Part shown: positions 1-8,124 of the stretch, piece by piece
Numbering within the stretch: position 1 is the stretch's first letter
Layout of the letters: each line of letters starts with the position of its first letter
Assembly: GCF_004768785.1 (NCBI RefSeq)
Contig: NZ_SRMQ01000011.1
Location: 1 to 64,000 of the forward strand
Direction of reading: 5' to 3'
From: Caproiciproducens galactitolivorans
Lineage (GTDB): Bacteria > Bacillota > Clostridia > Oscillospirales > Acutalibacteraceae
Length of the DNA stretch: 64,000 nucleotides
Notes under the pieces: generated by a model
Databases searched by the model: none
Seen by the model: only the letters and a program-made list of their open reading frames with translations
Told to the model about the DNA's origin: nothing
Translations under genes and position numbers: made by a program

Positions 1-65
1 CATCCAGGTTCACAGGAAGGAATCGGCGTAATATGGCCGTCGATCGTCTTGTAATAGGATAGCAT
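1..65 (-). CDS. corA: CorA-family magnesium transporter, N-terminal fragment (runs off the window)
   Basis: Only the first ~21 codons are inside the window. They read MLSYYKTIDGHITPIPSCEPG, then C or W, preceded by an AAAGGAG ribosome site (75-81). The opening 'YYKT-DG-i.....e.GC' is what clostridial CorA/MIT-type magnesium channels begin with, so I call it a CorA-like transporter by N-terminal resemblance alone. In that family the cytoplasmic domain comes first and the two membrane helices with the GMN motif are at the far C-terminus, which cannot be seen here. Transcribed away from ftsZ from its own promoter. Confidence 0.55.
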   Translation of the reverse strand, partial: MLSYYKTIDGHITPIPSCEPG

Positions 66-162
66 TGCGCTCGTCTCCTTTATTATGTTTTTGATATCGT
101 CGACTGAAAGGGTCAGGTTTCACAATGCCACCCCCAATATAATTCAAATTTGCCCAAACGTT

Positions 163-190
163 ATTATAACACAAAATAACGAGATTACAA
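163..190 (-). promoter_or_regulatory. Promoter of the CorA-like gene
   Basis: TTGTAA (-35, 185-190) and TATAAT (-10, 163-168) are 16 bp apart, with a TG one base before the -10 (extended -10). It points into the partial CorA-like gene, leaving a leader of roughly 90 bases. I recognised no riboswitch in that leader; an M-box is not evident. Confidence 0.6.
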
Positions 191-318
191 GAGTATGGAG
201 GGTATTTTGAGCAATATTTCTATAAATTCGCGCTAAAATGGAGTTTAAGGCGATATTTGGACGAATTAGAGGATTTATATTCGAACTTCACCGTCTTAAA
301 AAGTTTTTGTGGGTATTC
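191..318. other. Intergenic stretch, nothing recognised
   Basis: AT-rich spacer between the CorA-like promoter and the ftsZ terminator. The whole gene-free gap is 66-372. I see no open frame with a ribosome site and no further hairpin. Confidence 0.5.
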
Positions 319-353
319 AAAAAAAGGCGGATACACAAAACGTATTCGCCTTT
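319..353 (-). terminator. Rho-independent terminator of ftsZ / dcw cluster
   Basis: A 12-bp stem (AAAGGCGAATAC pairing with GTATCCGCCTTT, one G-U) with a 7-base loop is followed on the minus strand by a run of T. It lies 20 bases after the ftsZ stop and closes the division cluster. Confidence 0.85.
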
Positions 354-372
354 GATTTAAGAATTATATATG

Positions 373-1467
373 TTATTTCCGGTTGAATATAGACATGATA
401 TCAGTAAAGTCCTCGTCGTCAATCGAGCTTTCCTTTGACGTATCTTTTACAGGGCCCTCGCGTTTAACGCTTTCCTGGGACTTGTCCCCGTTTAAAGATG
501 AGGTATCGTTGGCTGTTGAGAAACCGGTCGCGATCACCGTGACGCTCATTTCGTCATCCATGTTCTCATCGAACGCAGCACCCCAAATGATATTCGCATC
601 CTGATGCGCCTGCTCGGCGATCATGGAGGAAGCGGTTTCGATTTCATCAAGACCGATATCCGGCGATGATGTAATGTTGATAATGACACCCTTTGCACCG
701 TTGATTGCGGTTTCAAGAAGCGGGCTGGAAATTGCCATGTTGGCAGCTGTTTCCGCCTTATCCTTGCCGGAAGCCCTGCCGACACCCATATGGGCATACC
801 CGGCGTCCTTCATAACGGCAGTTACGTCCGCAAAATCCAGGTTGACCAAACCGGGAAGCTTAATCAGATCGGAAATACTCTGAACGCCCTGGCGCAGAAC
901 ATCGTCGGCTATGGAAAACGCGTTAAGAAGGGTGATGCGCTGTTCACTTACCAGCTTCAGTCGTTCATTCGGGATGACAACAAGGGAATCCACATGTTCG
1001 CGCAAAGCGGCAATGCCGCTTTCAGCCTGTTCCATACGGCGGCGGCCTTCAAAATCAAACGGCTTTGTGACAATGCCAACTGTAAGTACACCCATGTCGC
1101 GCGCAATGGAAGCAACAATCGGCGCCGCACCGGTACCCGTGCCGCCGCCCATTCCCGCTGTGATGAACACCATGTCGCTGCCCCGGATGGCGGCTGCGAT
1201 AGCCTCGCGGCTTTCGTCCGCTGCTTTCTGACCCATTTCCGGCTTCGAACCGGCACCCTTGCCATGGGTTACCTTTTCACCAATCTGTATTTTCTGCGTA
1301 GCCTTGGAACGATAAAGTGCCTGTTTATCGGTATTTACACTAATAAACTCAACGCCCTTCACGCCCATGGTGACCATGCGGTCGATTGCGTTTCCGCCAC
1401 CCCCGCCTACACCAATTACTTTAATTTGCACGATGTTGTCAAAGTCATTTTCTATTTCGATAGCCAT
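373..1467 (-). CDS. ftsZ: Cell division protein FtsZ
   Basis: Tubulin-like GTPase that polymerises into the Z ring at midcell. The start is placed at MAIEIENDF because AAAGGGG lies 9 bases upstream; the frame is open 12 codons further but without a site. Visible: glycine-rich nucleotide loop [10 protein letters not shown] near the N-terminus, tubulin signature GGGTGTG (residues ~107-113), T7-loop region with NLDFADV. The protein is 364 aa, normal for the family. The acidic linker ends in [15 protein letters not shown], the C-terminal peptide that binds partners such as SepF/FtsA, with a sequence unlike the common IPAFLRR form. Last gene of the dcw cluster, but with its own likely promoter. 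No ftsA is adjacent. Confidence 0.98.
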   Translation of the reverse strand: MAIEIENDFDNIVQIKVIGVGGGGGNAIDRMVTMGVKGVEFISVNTDKQALYRSKATQKIQIGEKVTHGKGAGSKPEMGQKAADESREAIAAAIRGSDMVFITAGMGGGTGTGAAPIVASIARDMGVLTVGIVTKPFDFEGRRRMEQAESGIAALREHVDSLVVIPNERLKLVSEQRITLLNAFSIADDVLRQGVQSISDLIKLPGLVNLDFADVTAVMKDAGYAHMGVGRASGKDKAETAANMAISSPLLETAINGAKGVIINITSSPDIGLDEIETASSMIAEQAHQDANIIWGAAFDENMDDEMSVTVIATGFSTANDTSSLNGDKSQESVKREGPVKDTSKESSIDDEDFTDIMSIFNRK

Positions 1468-1550
1468 GTGCTGCATCCCCTTTACTATACGTCTAAAATT
1501 CATGAATGATTTACGTCCATGAAAATTATAATTTTAAACTATATACTAAT

Positions 1551-1579
1551 AATTTATCACGTATTGCATTGAATTTCAA
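1551..1579 (-). promoter_or_regulatory. Likely ftsZ promoter
   Basis: TTGAAA (1574-1579) and TAAATT (1551-1556) with 17-bp spacing in the 138-base AT-rich gap between ftsQ and ftsZ. It would allow ftsZ expression independent of the cluster promoter far upstream. Confidence 0.5.
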
Positions 1580-1641
1580 TAAAATTCTATCTTATTACTA
1601 TATTATAATCCGGAATTATATGTTCGCATGCAAATACCGGG

Positions 1642-2598
1642 CTATTGGGCAGAGCTTGTACTAGAAGACGCTGAAGAAGGGCTCTGTCTGGACGGCGCTG
1701 AAGAAATCGCATGGGACGGATCAAAGAAGCTTTTATTATCTTCCGCAGCAACGGAAAGGTTCAGGGTTCCGTACTCATTCTCTTTAATTTTCCCCTCGTC
1801 AAGAATTGTTTTTGCAAAACGGATTTTATAATCAAAATCAGACGGCAGTCCCAGATTCATCAAAATACGGGAATCATAGAGGATTTGAATCTTTGATGGA
1901 TTGCTCAGGTCAATTTCCGTAATTTTGTCTAATTTGTTGTTTGTAATCGCCGCCGTCAGATCCTTAAATATATCCTGCTGCGCGCTGTCCTTGTAGACGA
2001 TCATTTTCCCTGTTTCCGCCTTTGCCAGCGACAGACCCTTAATGACTGGGAAGTTGGCCGGCATCCGATTGGCGATCTCAAGGACTTTTCCGTTTGTTCC
2101 AATCACAATGTATTTTCCCTTGTTCTCCAACACACCGGATACCGGCACTTCGGCAACCTTAATATAGATTTTCGCAGGCAGACCCCGGGAAACCTTTGCG
2201 GTTCCGATATAGGGCAACTTTTGCTGTATTGCGGCGCTTGCCCCTTCCGTATTGGCAAGAAAAAGGTTCTCGCCTTTTTTTATTCCTGCCGCCTCAACAA
2301 TCGCATTCGCTGAATAACGCGAAGTACCCGTGACTTCAATGGCATCTATTTTAAACAGGACGGTCAAGGAAATCACCACAGCCCCCACGGTAACCGTTAA
2401 AAAAAGCAGAATATAGAAAACCAGAAGGAATCGGCGTCTCCGGCGCCTGCGCAGCTGTGACCGGCGCTGTGGTGTGGCATATTTGTTACGTACTGCTGGA
2501 TCTTGTTCCCGCAAATCCGCCACGGGGCGATATTCACCGCTCTTTTTATCATATACACGCGGCGTCAGATCCCTCCTGCTGTTTCGCTTCCTGCTCAT
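1642..2598 (-). CDS. ftsQ: Cell division protein FtsQ/DivIB
   Basis: Bitopic division protein linking early and late divisome parts. A basic, Arg-rich cytoplasmic N-terminus (residues 1-55) is followed by one membrane helix (~56-80) and an extracytoplasmic POTRA domain starting FKIDAIEVTGTSRYSANAIV, where 'GTSRYSANAI' is the POTRA hallmark. The tail ends in a Ser/Pro-rich low-complexity stretch (last ~25 residues). 318 aa, usual for DivIB. Lies between murA and ftsZ, the standard position. Confidence 0.92.
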   Translation of the reverse strand: MSRKRNSRRDLTPRVYDKKSGEYRPVADLREQDPAVRNKYATPQRRSQLRRRRRRRFLLVFYILLFLTVTVGAVVISLTVLFKIDAIEVTGTSRYSANAIVEAAGIKKGENLFLANTEGASAAIQQKLPYIGTAKVSRGLPAKIYIKVAEVPVSGVLENKGKYIVIGTNGKVLEIANRMPANFPVIKGLSLAKAETGKMIVYKDSAQQDIFKDLTAAITNNKLDKITEIDLSNPSKIQILYDSRILMNLGLPSDFDYKIRFAKTILDEGKIKENEYGTLNLSVAAEDNKSFFDPSHAISSAPSRQSPSSASSSTSSAQ

Positions 2599-2643
2599 TT
2601 AAAACCTCCGGTAACGGGTTAGGCCTTTCCCAATAAATATCGC

Positions 2644-3897
2644 CTAGATTCTTTTAATATCTGCTCCCAGCGAAGCCAGACTCTTTTCCAAACTTTCATA
2701 TCCACGGTCAAGATGCTTTAAACCACTAATCTGTGTTACTCCCTGCGCCGCAAGCCCCGCAACAACAAGAGCGGCTCCCCCGCGCAGATCGGCAGCCTCC
2801 ACCGGTGCTCCGGAAAGGCGGCTGACTCCTTCCACAATCGCCACGCGTCCCTCGACCTTAATGTTTGCCCCAAGGCGCAGCAACTCGCCAACATGTTTAT
2901 ATCGGCTTTCAAAAATTGTCTCTATAAAAACGCTTGTTCCGTCCGAAAGCGTGGTCATCGCCATAACTGGTGCCTGCGCATCGGTTGGAAAACCGGGATA
3001 GGGCATCGTGCGAACGCTCTTGACTCTTCCGAGCCGTTTCGGCGCGGTAATTTTCATGCTGCTTTTCGATATGTCAAAATGACAGCCGCATTCCTCCAGG
3101 ATCGGAATGACCGGAGCGATGTGTTCCGGTATGATTTGGGAAACCGTAAGCGTGCTGCCAGTTATTGCGGCGGCGGCTAAAAAAGTGGACGCAGCGATAC
3201 GGTCCGGAATCACTCTATGTTCGCAGCCACTCAAGGATTTTACGCCTTCTATAACAACGGTGCTTTCGCCCGCCCCATAAATTTTCGCACCGCACGAATT
3301 GAGGAAATCGGCTAAATCCCAAATTTCAGGCTCACGCGCCGCATTGGTAATGATGGTTGTTCCCTTTGCGCAGCTGGCTGCGATCATAATATTTTCCGTT
3401 GCGCCTACACTCGGGAAAGAAAGATTGATACAGGTGCCCTTTACGCCGTCCGGCGCGCTGCATTTCAGACACCCGTGATCCTCCTCAATAATGACACCCA
3501 TCTTCCTTAGAGCCAAAAGATGGAGGTCGATCGGCCGCGGCCCCAGTTCACAGCCACCTGGGAAAGAAAGCTCAGCTTTACCCATGCGGCTTACAATCGC
3601 ACCCAAAAAAATAATCGAAGATCGCATTTCACGCATCAGGCTATCCGGGATTTTACATTGATCCGCGCTCGAGGGATCAATCGCGACATCGTTCCCCGAA
3701 CGCTGTACCCTGCACCCCAGATAGCGCAAAATTTTCAAAGATGTGTCTACATCCGACAAAACAGGACAATTATGTAGTATGCACTCGTTGTCACAGAGCA
3801 ATGAGGCCGCCATAAGCGGTAATGTGCTATTTTTTGCACCGTGAATACAAATTTCCCCTGAGAGTTTGTTTGGTCCCTGTATAAAAAGTTCTGACAT
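2644..3897 (-). CDS. murA: UDP-N-acetylglucosamine 1-carboxyvinyltransferase MurA
   Basis: Adds enolpyruvate from PEP to UDP-GlcNAc, the first committed step of peptidoglycan synthesis, in the cytosol. Lys22-Asn23 of the substrate site are present (HGAKNSTLPLM), as is the catalytic cysteine Cys116 in the loop PGGCELGPRPID, so the enzyme should be fosfomycin-sensitive by that criterion. 417 aa, full length for the family. Whether this is MurA1 or MurA2 cannot be told from one copy; its place in the dcw cluster is common in Clostridia. Confidence 0.96.
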   Translation of the reverse strand: MSELFIQGPNKLSGEICIHGAKNSTLPLMAASLLCDNECILHNCPVLSDVDTSLKILRYLGCRVQRSGNDVAIDPSSADQCKIPDSLMREMRSSIIFLGAIVSRMGKAELSFPGGCELGPRPIDLHLLALRKMGVIIEEDHGCLKCSAPDGVKGTCINLSFPSVGATENIMIAASCAKGTTIITNAAREPEIWDLADFLNSCGAKIYGAGESTVVIEGVKSLSGCEHRVIPDRIAASTFLAAAAITGSTLTVSQIIPEHIAPVIPILEECGCHFDISKSSMKITAPKRLGRVKSVRTMPYPGFPTDAQAPVMAMTTLSDGTSVFIETIFESRYKHVGELLRLGANIKVEGRVAIVEGVSRLSGAPVEAADLRGGAALVVAGLAAQGVTQISGLKHLDRGYESLEKSLASLGADIKRI

Positions 3898-3961
3898 AGC
3901 AACACCCCCACATAGTCTAATGCCATACTATGCGGCTTCTGGCATTGCGGTGATTGCTTTG

Positions 3962-5083
3962 TCAGTTCCCTGCCAGCACCTCTTTGATAATTTTATAAAT
4001 CCGCTGATTGGCATCCAGAATTGCCATTGCGCGGGCGTTTTTTCCAAGCGATCGAATCGTGTCCGGATTTTCGAACAGCTCATCGACCAATTTGCAAAGA
4101 GCCGCTCCGGAAAGGTCTTTTTCCTCAAGGATTACCGCCGCATGGCGGTCAACCATTGCCATTGCGTTGTGATACTGATGATTTTCCGCAACATTTGGCG
4201 ACGGAATCAAGATCGAAGCCTTTCCCTGTGCCTGCAATTCGCTCAGCGTAATCGCACCTGCGCGGCAGATAACCAAGTCGGCTGCGGCAAGGCATTCCGG
4301 CATATTATGAATATATTCCCGAACATCTATATTGGGACGTTCCGAAAGGTTCACGCCTTTCTCCTTCAGCAAATCAGGGAACCAACCTCCCCACTGGCCG
4401 TACCCGTGAATATGCTGGAAACGGCCGGTTTTGGCGCTTTTCACCAGCAGTTCGGCCATCGCCTCGTTGATTTTGCGCGCGCCCTGACTTCCGCCGAAAG
4501 AAAGGATCAGCGGCCGGTCGTCCAGACCAAGCGCTTTGCGGCACGCTTCACGGTCCGCGCGGATAACCGCCTGGCGCACCGGATTCCCAGTTAACACGCA
4601 TTTCGCTGAAGGGGCAAGGAATTTCTGTGCGTCCGCAACGGCGAGCATAGTTTTATCCGCATTCTTGGAAAGCATTTTATTGGTAATGCCCGGATAGGCG
4701 TTTTGTTCATGGATAAGCGCCGGTATCTTCATCTTCATTGCTTCGCGGAGAACCGGACCGGCCACATAGCCGCCAGTACCTATGCAGATATCCGGCTGAA
4801 AGTCACGGATCATTTTACGTGCTTCTATGCTGGAAGTAACAATATGGACAATCGTCCCGATATTTCTTTTCACGTTTTTCAGGCTGAGCTTGCGCTGAAA
4901 ACCGGAGATGGTAATGCTTTTAAAATAGAAGCCCGCGGCGGGAATCAAACGTTCCTCCATACCGCCCTTTGCCCCGATGAAAAGGATTTGTGCATCCGGT
5001 TCCTTTTCGCACACATAGCCCGCGATGGCGAGCGCCGGGTTGATATGCCCTGCGGTGCCGCCGCCTGCAAATAAAATTCTCAT
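3962..5083 (-). CDS. murG: UDP-GlcNAc:lipid I GlcNAc transferase MurG
   Basis: Peripheral membrane GT28 glycosyltransferase converting lipid I to lipid II. The N-terminal loop GGGTAGHINPALAIA (GGTxGH) binds the lipid acceptor; the C-terminal half carries the UDP-GlcNAc site with FGGSQGARKINE and, further on, CRAGAITLSELQAQGKASILIP. 373 aa, usual length. Between ftsW and murA. Confidence 0.97.
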   Translation of the reverse strand: MRILFAGGGTAGHINPALAIAGYVCEKEPDAQILFIGAKGGMEERLIPAAGFYFKSITISGFQRKLSLKNVKRNIGTIVHIVTSSIEARKMIRDFQPDICIGTGGYVAGPVLREAMKMKIPALIHEQNAYPGITNKMLSKNADKTMLAVADAQKFLAPSAKCVLTGNPVRQAVIRADREACRKALGLDDRPLILSFGGSQGARKINEAMAELLVKSAKTGRFQHIHGYGQWGGWFPDLLKEKGVNLSERPNIDVREYIHNMPECLAAADLVICRAGAITLSELQAQGKASILIPSPNVAENHQYHNAMAMVDRHAAVILEEKDLSGAALCKLVDELFENPDTIRSLGKNARAMAILDANQRIYKIIKEVLAGN

Positions 5084-5144
5084 AATAAATCCCCTTTTGC
5101 CTCCGCTGCCAGGTCTTGGCTATTTTGAAAACCCTTCAACGAAG

Positions 5145-6359
5145 CTAAGTTTTTTCGATCGCCGACGTTCGCGAGATGGAAAGCACTATACCCATCTCCG
5201 CCAACAGCAGAACCAGCGAGGTACCCCCGTAACTGAAAAACGGCAAGCTGATCCCGGTATTCGGAATTGTATTTGTCACAACGGCGATGTTTAAAACAAC
5301 CTGCAATCCGACCTGTACAACCAAGCCGATTCCAAGAAGCATGCCAAACTTATCCTTTGCCTTTAGCGAAATATTGATTCCGCGCCAGACAAGCATTGCA
5401 AACAGGATAATGATAATCAGCGCGCCAATAAAGCCCAGTTCCTCACAGACAATAGCAAAAATAAAATCGTTCTGCGGCTCTGGAAGGTAAAGATACTTTT
5501 GTCTGGACTGCCCCAGCCCAAGGCCGAGCAGGCCACCGGAACCGATGGCGTAAAGCGACTGGCGGGTTTGCCAGGTGTCTTCCATAATCGCCCTGCTCGC
5601 ATTGGAAAACGGGTCAAGCCAGGCAACAATACGGTCATTGGCATAGCTGAATTTTTTTGTAAACAGAACAAGATAAGCAACCGCCGCTCCCGCCCCGCCA
5701 AAGGCAAGACCGAACCAGCGAAGCCGCACCCCGCCGATAAAGAGCATTACAGCCGCAAGCATAACACAAATAACAGTCGCCGAAACATGCGGCTCGAGCA
5801 CCATCAGCCCTGTCATGGAACCCAAAATGAGTATGTACGGCAAAACACCGTACCGAAAGGTATCCATCCGTTTAAAGTTCAGGGAAATCAAATGGGCGAA
5901 CACCAGGATTAACGCAAATTTGGCAAGCTCCGAGGGCTGAAACTGGCCAAGCGGCCCAAGGCTGATCCAACGGTGCACACCGCTGATCGGTCTCATGAAC
6001 AGCACGAGCACGAGCATCATATAGGAAAACAAGAGTATGGGAATCGCAAATTTATGCAAATGATGGTAATCGAAATAGGAAATCGCAATCATAGCCGCAA
6101 CACCGATGACCGCGAAGAACGCTTGGCGGCTGATAAAGAAATAGCTGCTGCCGTGGCGGTAAAGCGCATTTGCAAAGCTCGCTGAAAAAAGCATAATCAA
6201 ACCGATAATCAACAGGGTTAATACCAAAAACAGAAAAGGCATATCTAATCCGGAACGCACGGAAAAGACCTTGAACTTTTTCCGGATTCCCTTTGTTTTC
6301 GATTCATCTTGCTTTGTAACACGGGGGGCCGTATCGTTTTTTGTTTTTCTTCCTGCCAT
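5145..6359 (-). CDS. ftsW: Lipid II polymerase FtsW (SEDS family)
   Basis: Division-specific SEDS glycosyltransferase that works with the class B PBP of the same cluster. 404 aa with a charged cytosolic N-tail of ~35 residues and about ten membrane helices. Hallmarks: SGVHRWISLGPLGQFQPSELAKF (the conserved SEDS loop), the periplasmic loop with QSRQKYLYLPEPQNDFIFAI, and GISLPFFSYGGTSL near the C-terminus. The family's catalytic Asp is expected in the PEPQNDFIFA loop; an Asp is present there. Confidence 0.96.
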   Translation of the reverse strand: MAGRKTKNDTAPRVTKQDESKTKGIRKKFKVFSVRSGLDMPFLFLVLTLLIIGLIMLFSASFANALYRHGSSYFFISRQAFFAVIGVAAMIAISYFDYHHLHKFAIPILLFSYMMLVLVLFMRPISGVHRWISLGPLGQFQPSELAKFALILVFAHLISLNFKRMDTFRYGVLPYILILGSMTGLMVLEPHVSATVICVMLAAVMLFIGGVRLRWFGLAFGGAGAAVAYLVLFTKKFSYANDRIVAWLDPFSNASRAIMEDTWQTRQSLYAIGSGGLLGLGLGQSRQKYLYLPEPQNDFIFAIVCEELGFIGALIIIILFAMLVWRGINISLKAKDKFGMLLGIGLVVQVGLQVVLNIAVVTNTIPNTGISLPFFSYGGTSLVLLLAEMGIVLSISRTSAIEKT

Positions 6360-6507
6360 TTTTGTCCCCCTTTCAGTGCATCAGGGTAATTGTCAAAACG
6401 AATTTAAACATATTGATGCGAAAAATTTGTCATAAAAAATGGAAGCAGCAACAATATAGCGCTCTTTCTATGGATATCCTTCGCATATATTGTGGAAATA
6501 TTCAAGC

Positions 6508-7515
6508 TTAAAACCCGTAATAAACAAGTAATGCGGAACAAATGCCAAACACGACCGTCACCAGCGCGAACACCCTGCAGATTTTGATTTCACTCCAGCC
6601 GCAAAGCTCAAAATGATGATGGATCGGGCTCATTTTAAACAGTCTTTTTCCATGTGTAGCCTTAAAATACGAAACCTGCAAAACAACGGAGAGGATTTCG
6701 CAGATATAGACGATACCAAGGGGCAAAATCAAAATCGGCAGGTTCAGGCCAAAGCCCAGCGCGCAGACAATACCGCCCAAAAACAGCGAGCCCGTATCGC
6801 CCATAAACACCTTTGCCGGATTAAAATTCCAGATTAAGAAACCAAGGCAGCCACCCGCAGACGCCGCCGCGAAGATACTCAAAGCGTTTACGCCCATCAT
6901 GCCGGAAAGCAGCATAAAGAACAAGCATACAAAAAACGTTACTGTCGCGTTCAGGCCATCGATTCCATCCGTAAAATTGACGGCGTTCACCATTCCGACA
7001 ATGCCAAAAAACGCAATTATCCAGTACCAGATGCCAAGGTTCACGCTGCCCCAGAAGGGAATCAGCGTTACGGCAGTACCCCCTGCAAGATACAGCGAAT
7101 AGAGGTATGCCGCCGCAATCAAAAATTGCAGGACCAGCTTCTGCCGCACATTTAAGCCCAAATTACGCTTTTTCACAACCTTTATGTAATCGTCGAAAAA
7201 GCCAACCGCGCCGAAAGCGACCGCCATTAATAAACCGCCGAATATCTTCGTGCGCATCAGCATGGCAAGCGAATTCTGTTTTGTATACGTATAATACATC
7301 GGCACGCAAAGGAGAATCGCTACCGCAATTCCTATGATAAACATAAAGCCGCCCATGGTTGGTGTTCCGTTCTTTTTGCTGTGCCATTTGGGACCCACTT
7401 CACGAATCGTCTGTCCAAAATTGATTTTGTGAAGGAAAGGCACCATCCACTTCCCGATAATTGCAGTAATTGCGAAAGAAAGCACGGCTGCTAACGCAGT
7501 CCAAAACAAATTCAT
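6508..7515 (-). CDS. mraY: Phospho-N-acetylmuramoyl-pentapeptide transferase MraY
   Basis: Integral membrane enzyme making lipid I from UDP-MurNAc-pentapeptide and undecaprenyl phosphate. Ten membrane helices are expected over 335 aa. Key motifs: GPKWHSKKNGTPTMGG, the Asp pair GFFDDYIKV, VNFTDGIDGL, NPAKVFMGDTGSL and the C-terminal histidine cluster MSPIHHHFEL. In this cluster murD, which normally follows mraY, is missing; ftsW comes next. Confidence 0.97.
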   Translation of the reverse strand: MNLFWTALAAVLSFAITAIIGKWMVPFLHKINFGQTIREVGPKWHSKKNGTPTMGGFMFIIGIAVAILLCVPMYYTYTKQNSLAMLMRTKIFGGLLMAVAFGAVGFFDDYIKVVKKRNLGLNVRQKLVLQFLIAAAYLYSLYLAGGTAVTLIPFWGSVNLGIWYWIIAFFGIVGMVNAVNFTDGIDGLNATVTFFVCLFFMLLSGMMGVNALSIFAAASAGGCLGFLIWNFNPAKVFMGDTGSLFLGGIVCALGFGLNLPILILPLGIVYICEILSVVLQVSYFKATHGKRLFKMSPIHHHFELCGWSEIKICRVFALVTVVFGICSALLVYYGF

Positions 7516-7581
7516 AATATTCTAACTCCACCTTTAGTTGTTGTTGCCCGCCAAGCCGGAACGGACTTGTTTTTTATTATA

Positions 7582-8103
7582 TCATATTCTTTCAAGCATT
7601 TCTCTTTCAAGATGAATGTTGTTTAAAGCCTCAAGCACATCTGCAAAAGAGATTCCCGCAGTAATCGCCGCAACAGAAGCCGCAAGGGCGTCGCCGACCG
7701 GTTCTAGCGTCGGCGAAGAAAGCCGCGCCCGGCCGATAACCCCCACGCCGATGATTTCAAACGCGGCAAATCCCTCCGGCGTTTTCCGAATATTTCTGGC
7801 GGTGAAATCCGCGTTATCGCTGGAAACGGAATACGTAATCGGATGATACTCAGCCACTTCCGGCAGGGCGGACAAACTGTATTCCGCCACACAGGCCGCA
7901 AAGCCGGAAGCGGAAGGAATGTCATCCGCGCCGCAAAGAAGCAGCACCGCCGGCTGTGTGTTTTCCATGGCAGGTTCTCCGGCGGGCTGCGCGATGTAAT
8001 TCTCCCTTCCGCAAAACGCCAGAATCGCATTCAGTATGGATAAAGTATTCCCCTTTTTATCACTTACAGCAATCTGTTTTTTGACAGAATGAAGATTTTC
8101 CAT
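7582..8103 (-). CDS. Degenerate Mur-ligase-like protein (173 aa), no catalytic P-loop
   Basis: Sits between the PBP gene (21 bases after its stop) and mraY, the place of murE/murF in most dcw clusters, with a clear ribosome site (AAGGAGATGG). The sequence resembles a shrunken Mur ligase central domain. Residues 11-22 (IAVSDKKGNTLS) line up with the ligase P-loop 'IaVTGTNGKTTT', but the key Gly-Lys-Thr is lost. Residues ~90-173 (YSVSSDNADFTARNI ... DALAASVAAITAGIS ... LEREMLERI) match the end of the central domain, where real ligases read 'ysi..adv.a.nI' ... 'hNv.NalaAia.a..lGi' ... 'pGRmE.i'. The UDP-binding N-domain and the C-terminal amino-acid domain are absent. Family assignment is my own reading by motif; function unknown. 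It may be a decayed murE/F remnant kept as a structural or regulatory protein, since the frame is intact. Confidence 0.6.
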   Translation of the reverse strand: MENLHSVKKQIAVSDKKGNTLSILNAILAFCGRENYIAQPAGEPAMENTQPAVLLLCGADDIPSASGFAACVAEYSLSALPEVAEYHPITYSVSSDNADFTARNIRKTPEGFAAFEIIGVGVIGRARLSSPTLEPVGDALAASVAAITAGISFADVLEALNNIHLEREMLERI

Positions 8104-8124
8104 GCGGCCATCTCCTTTATCCTT

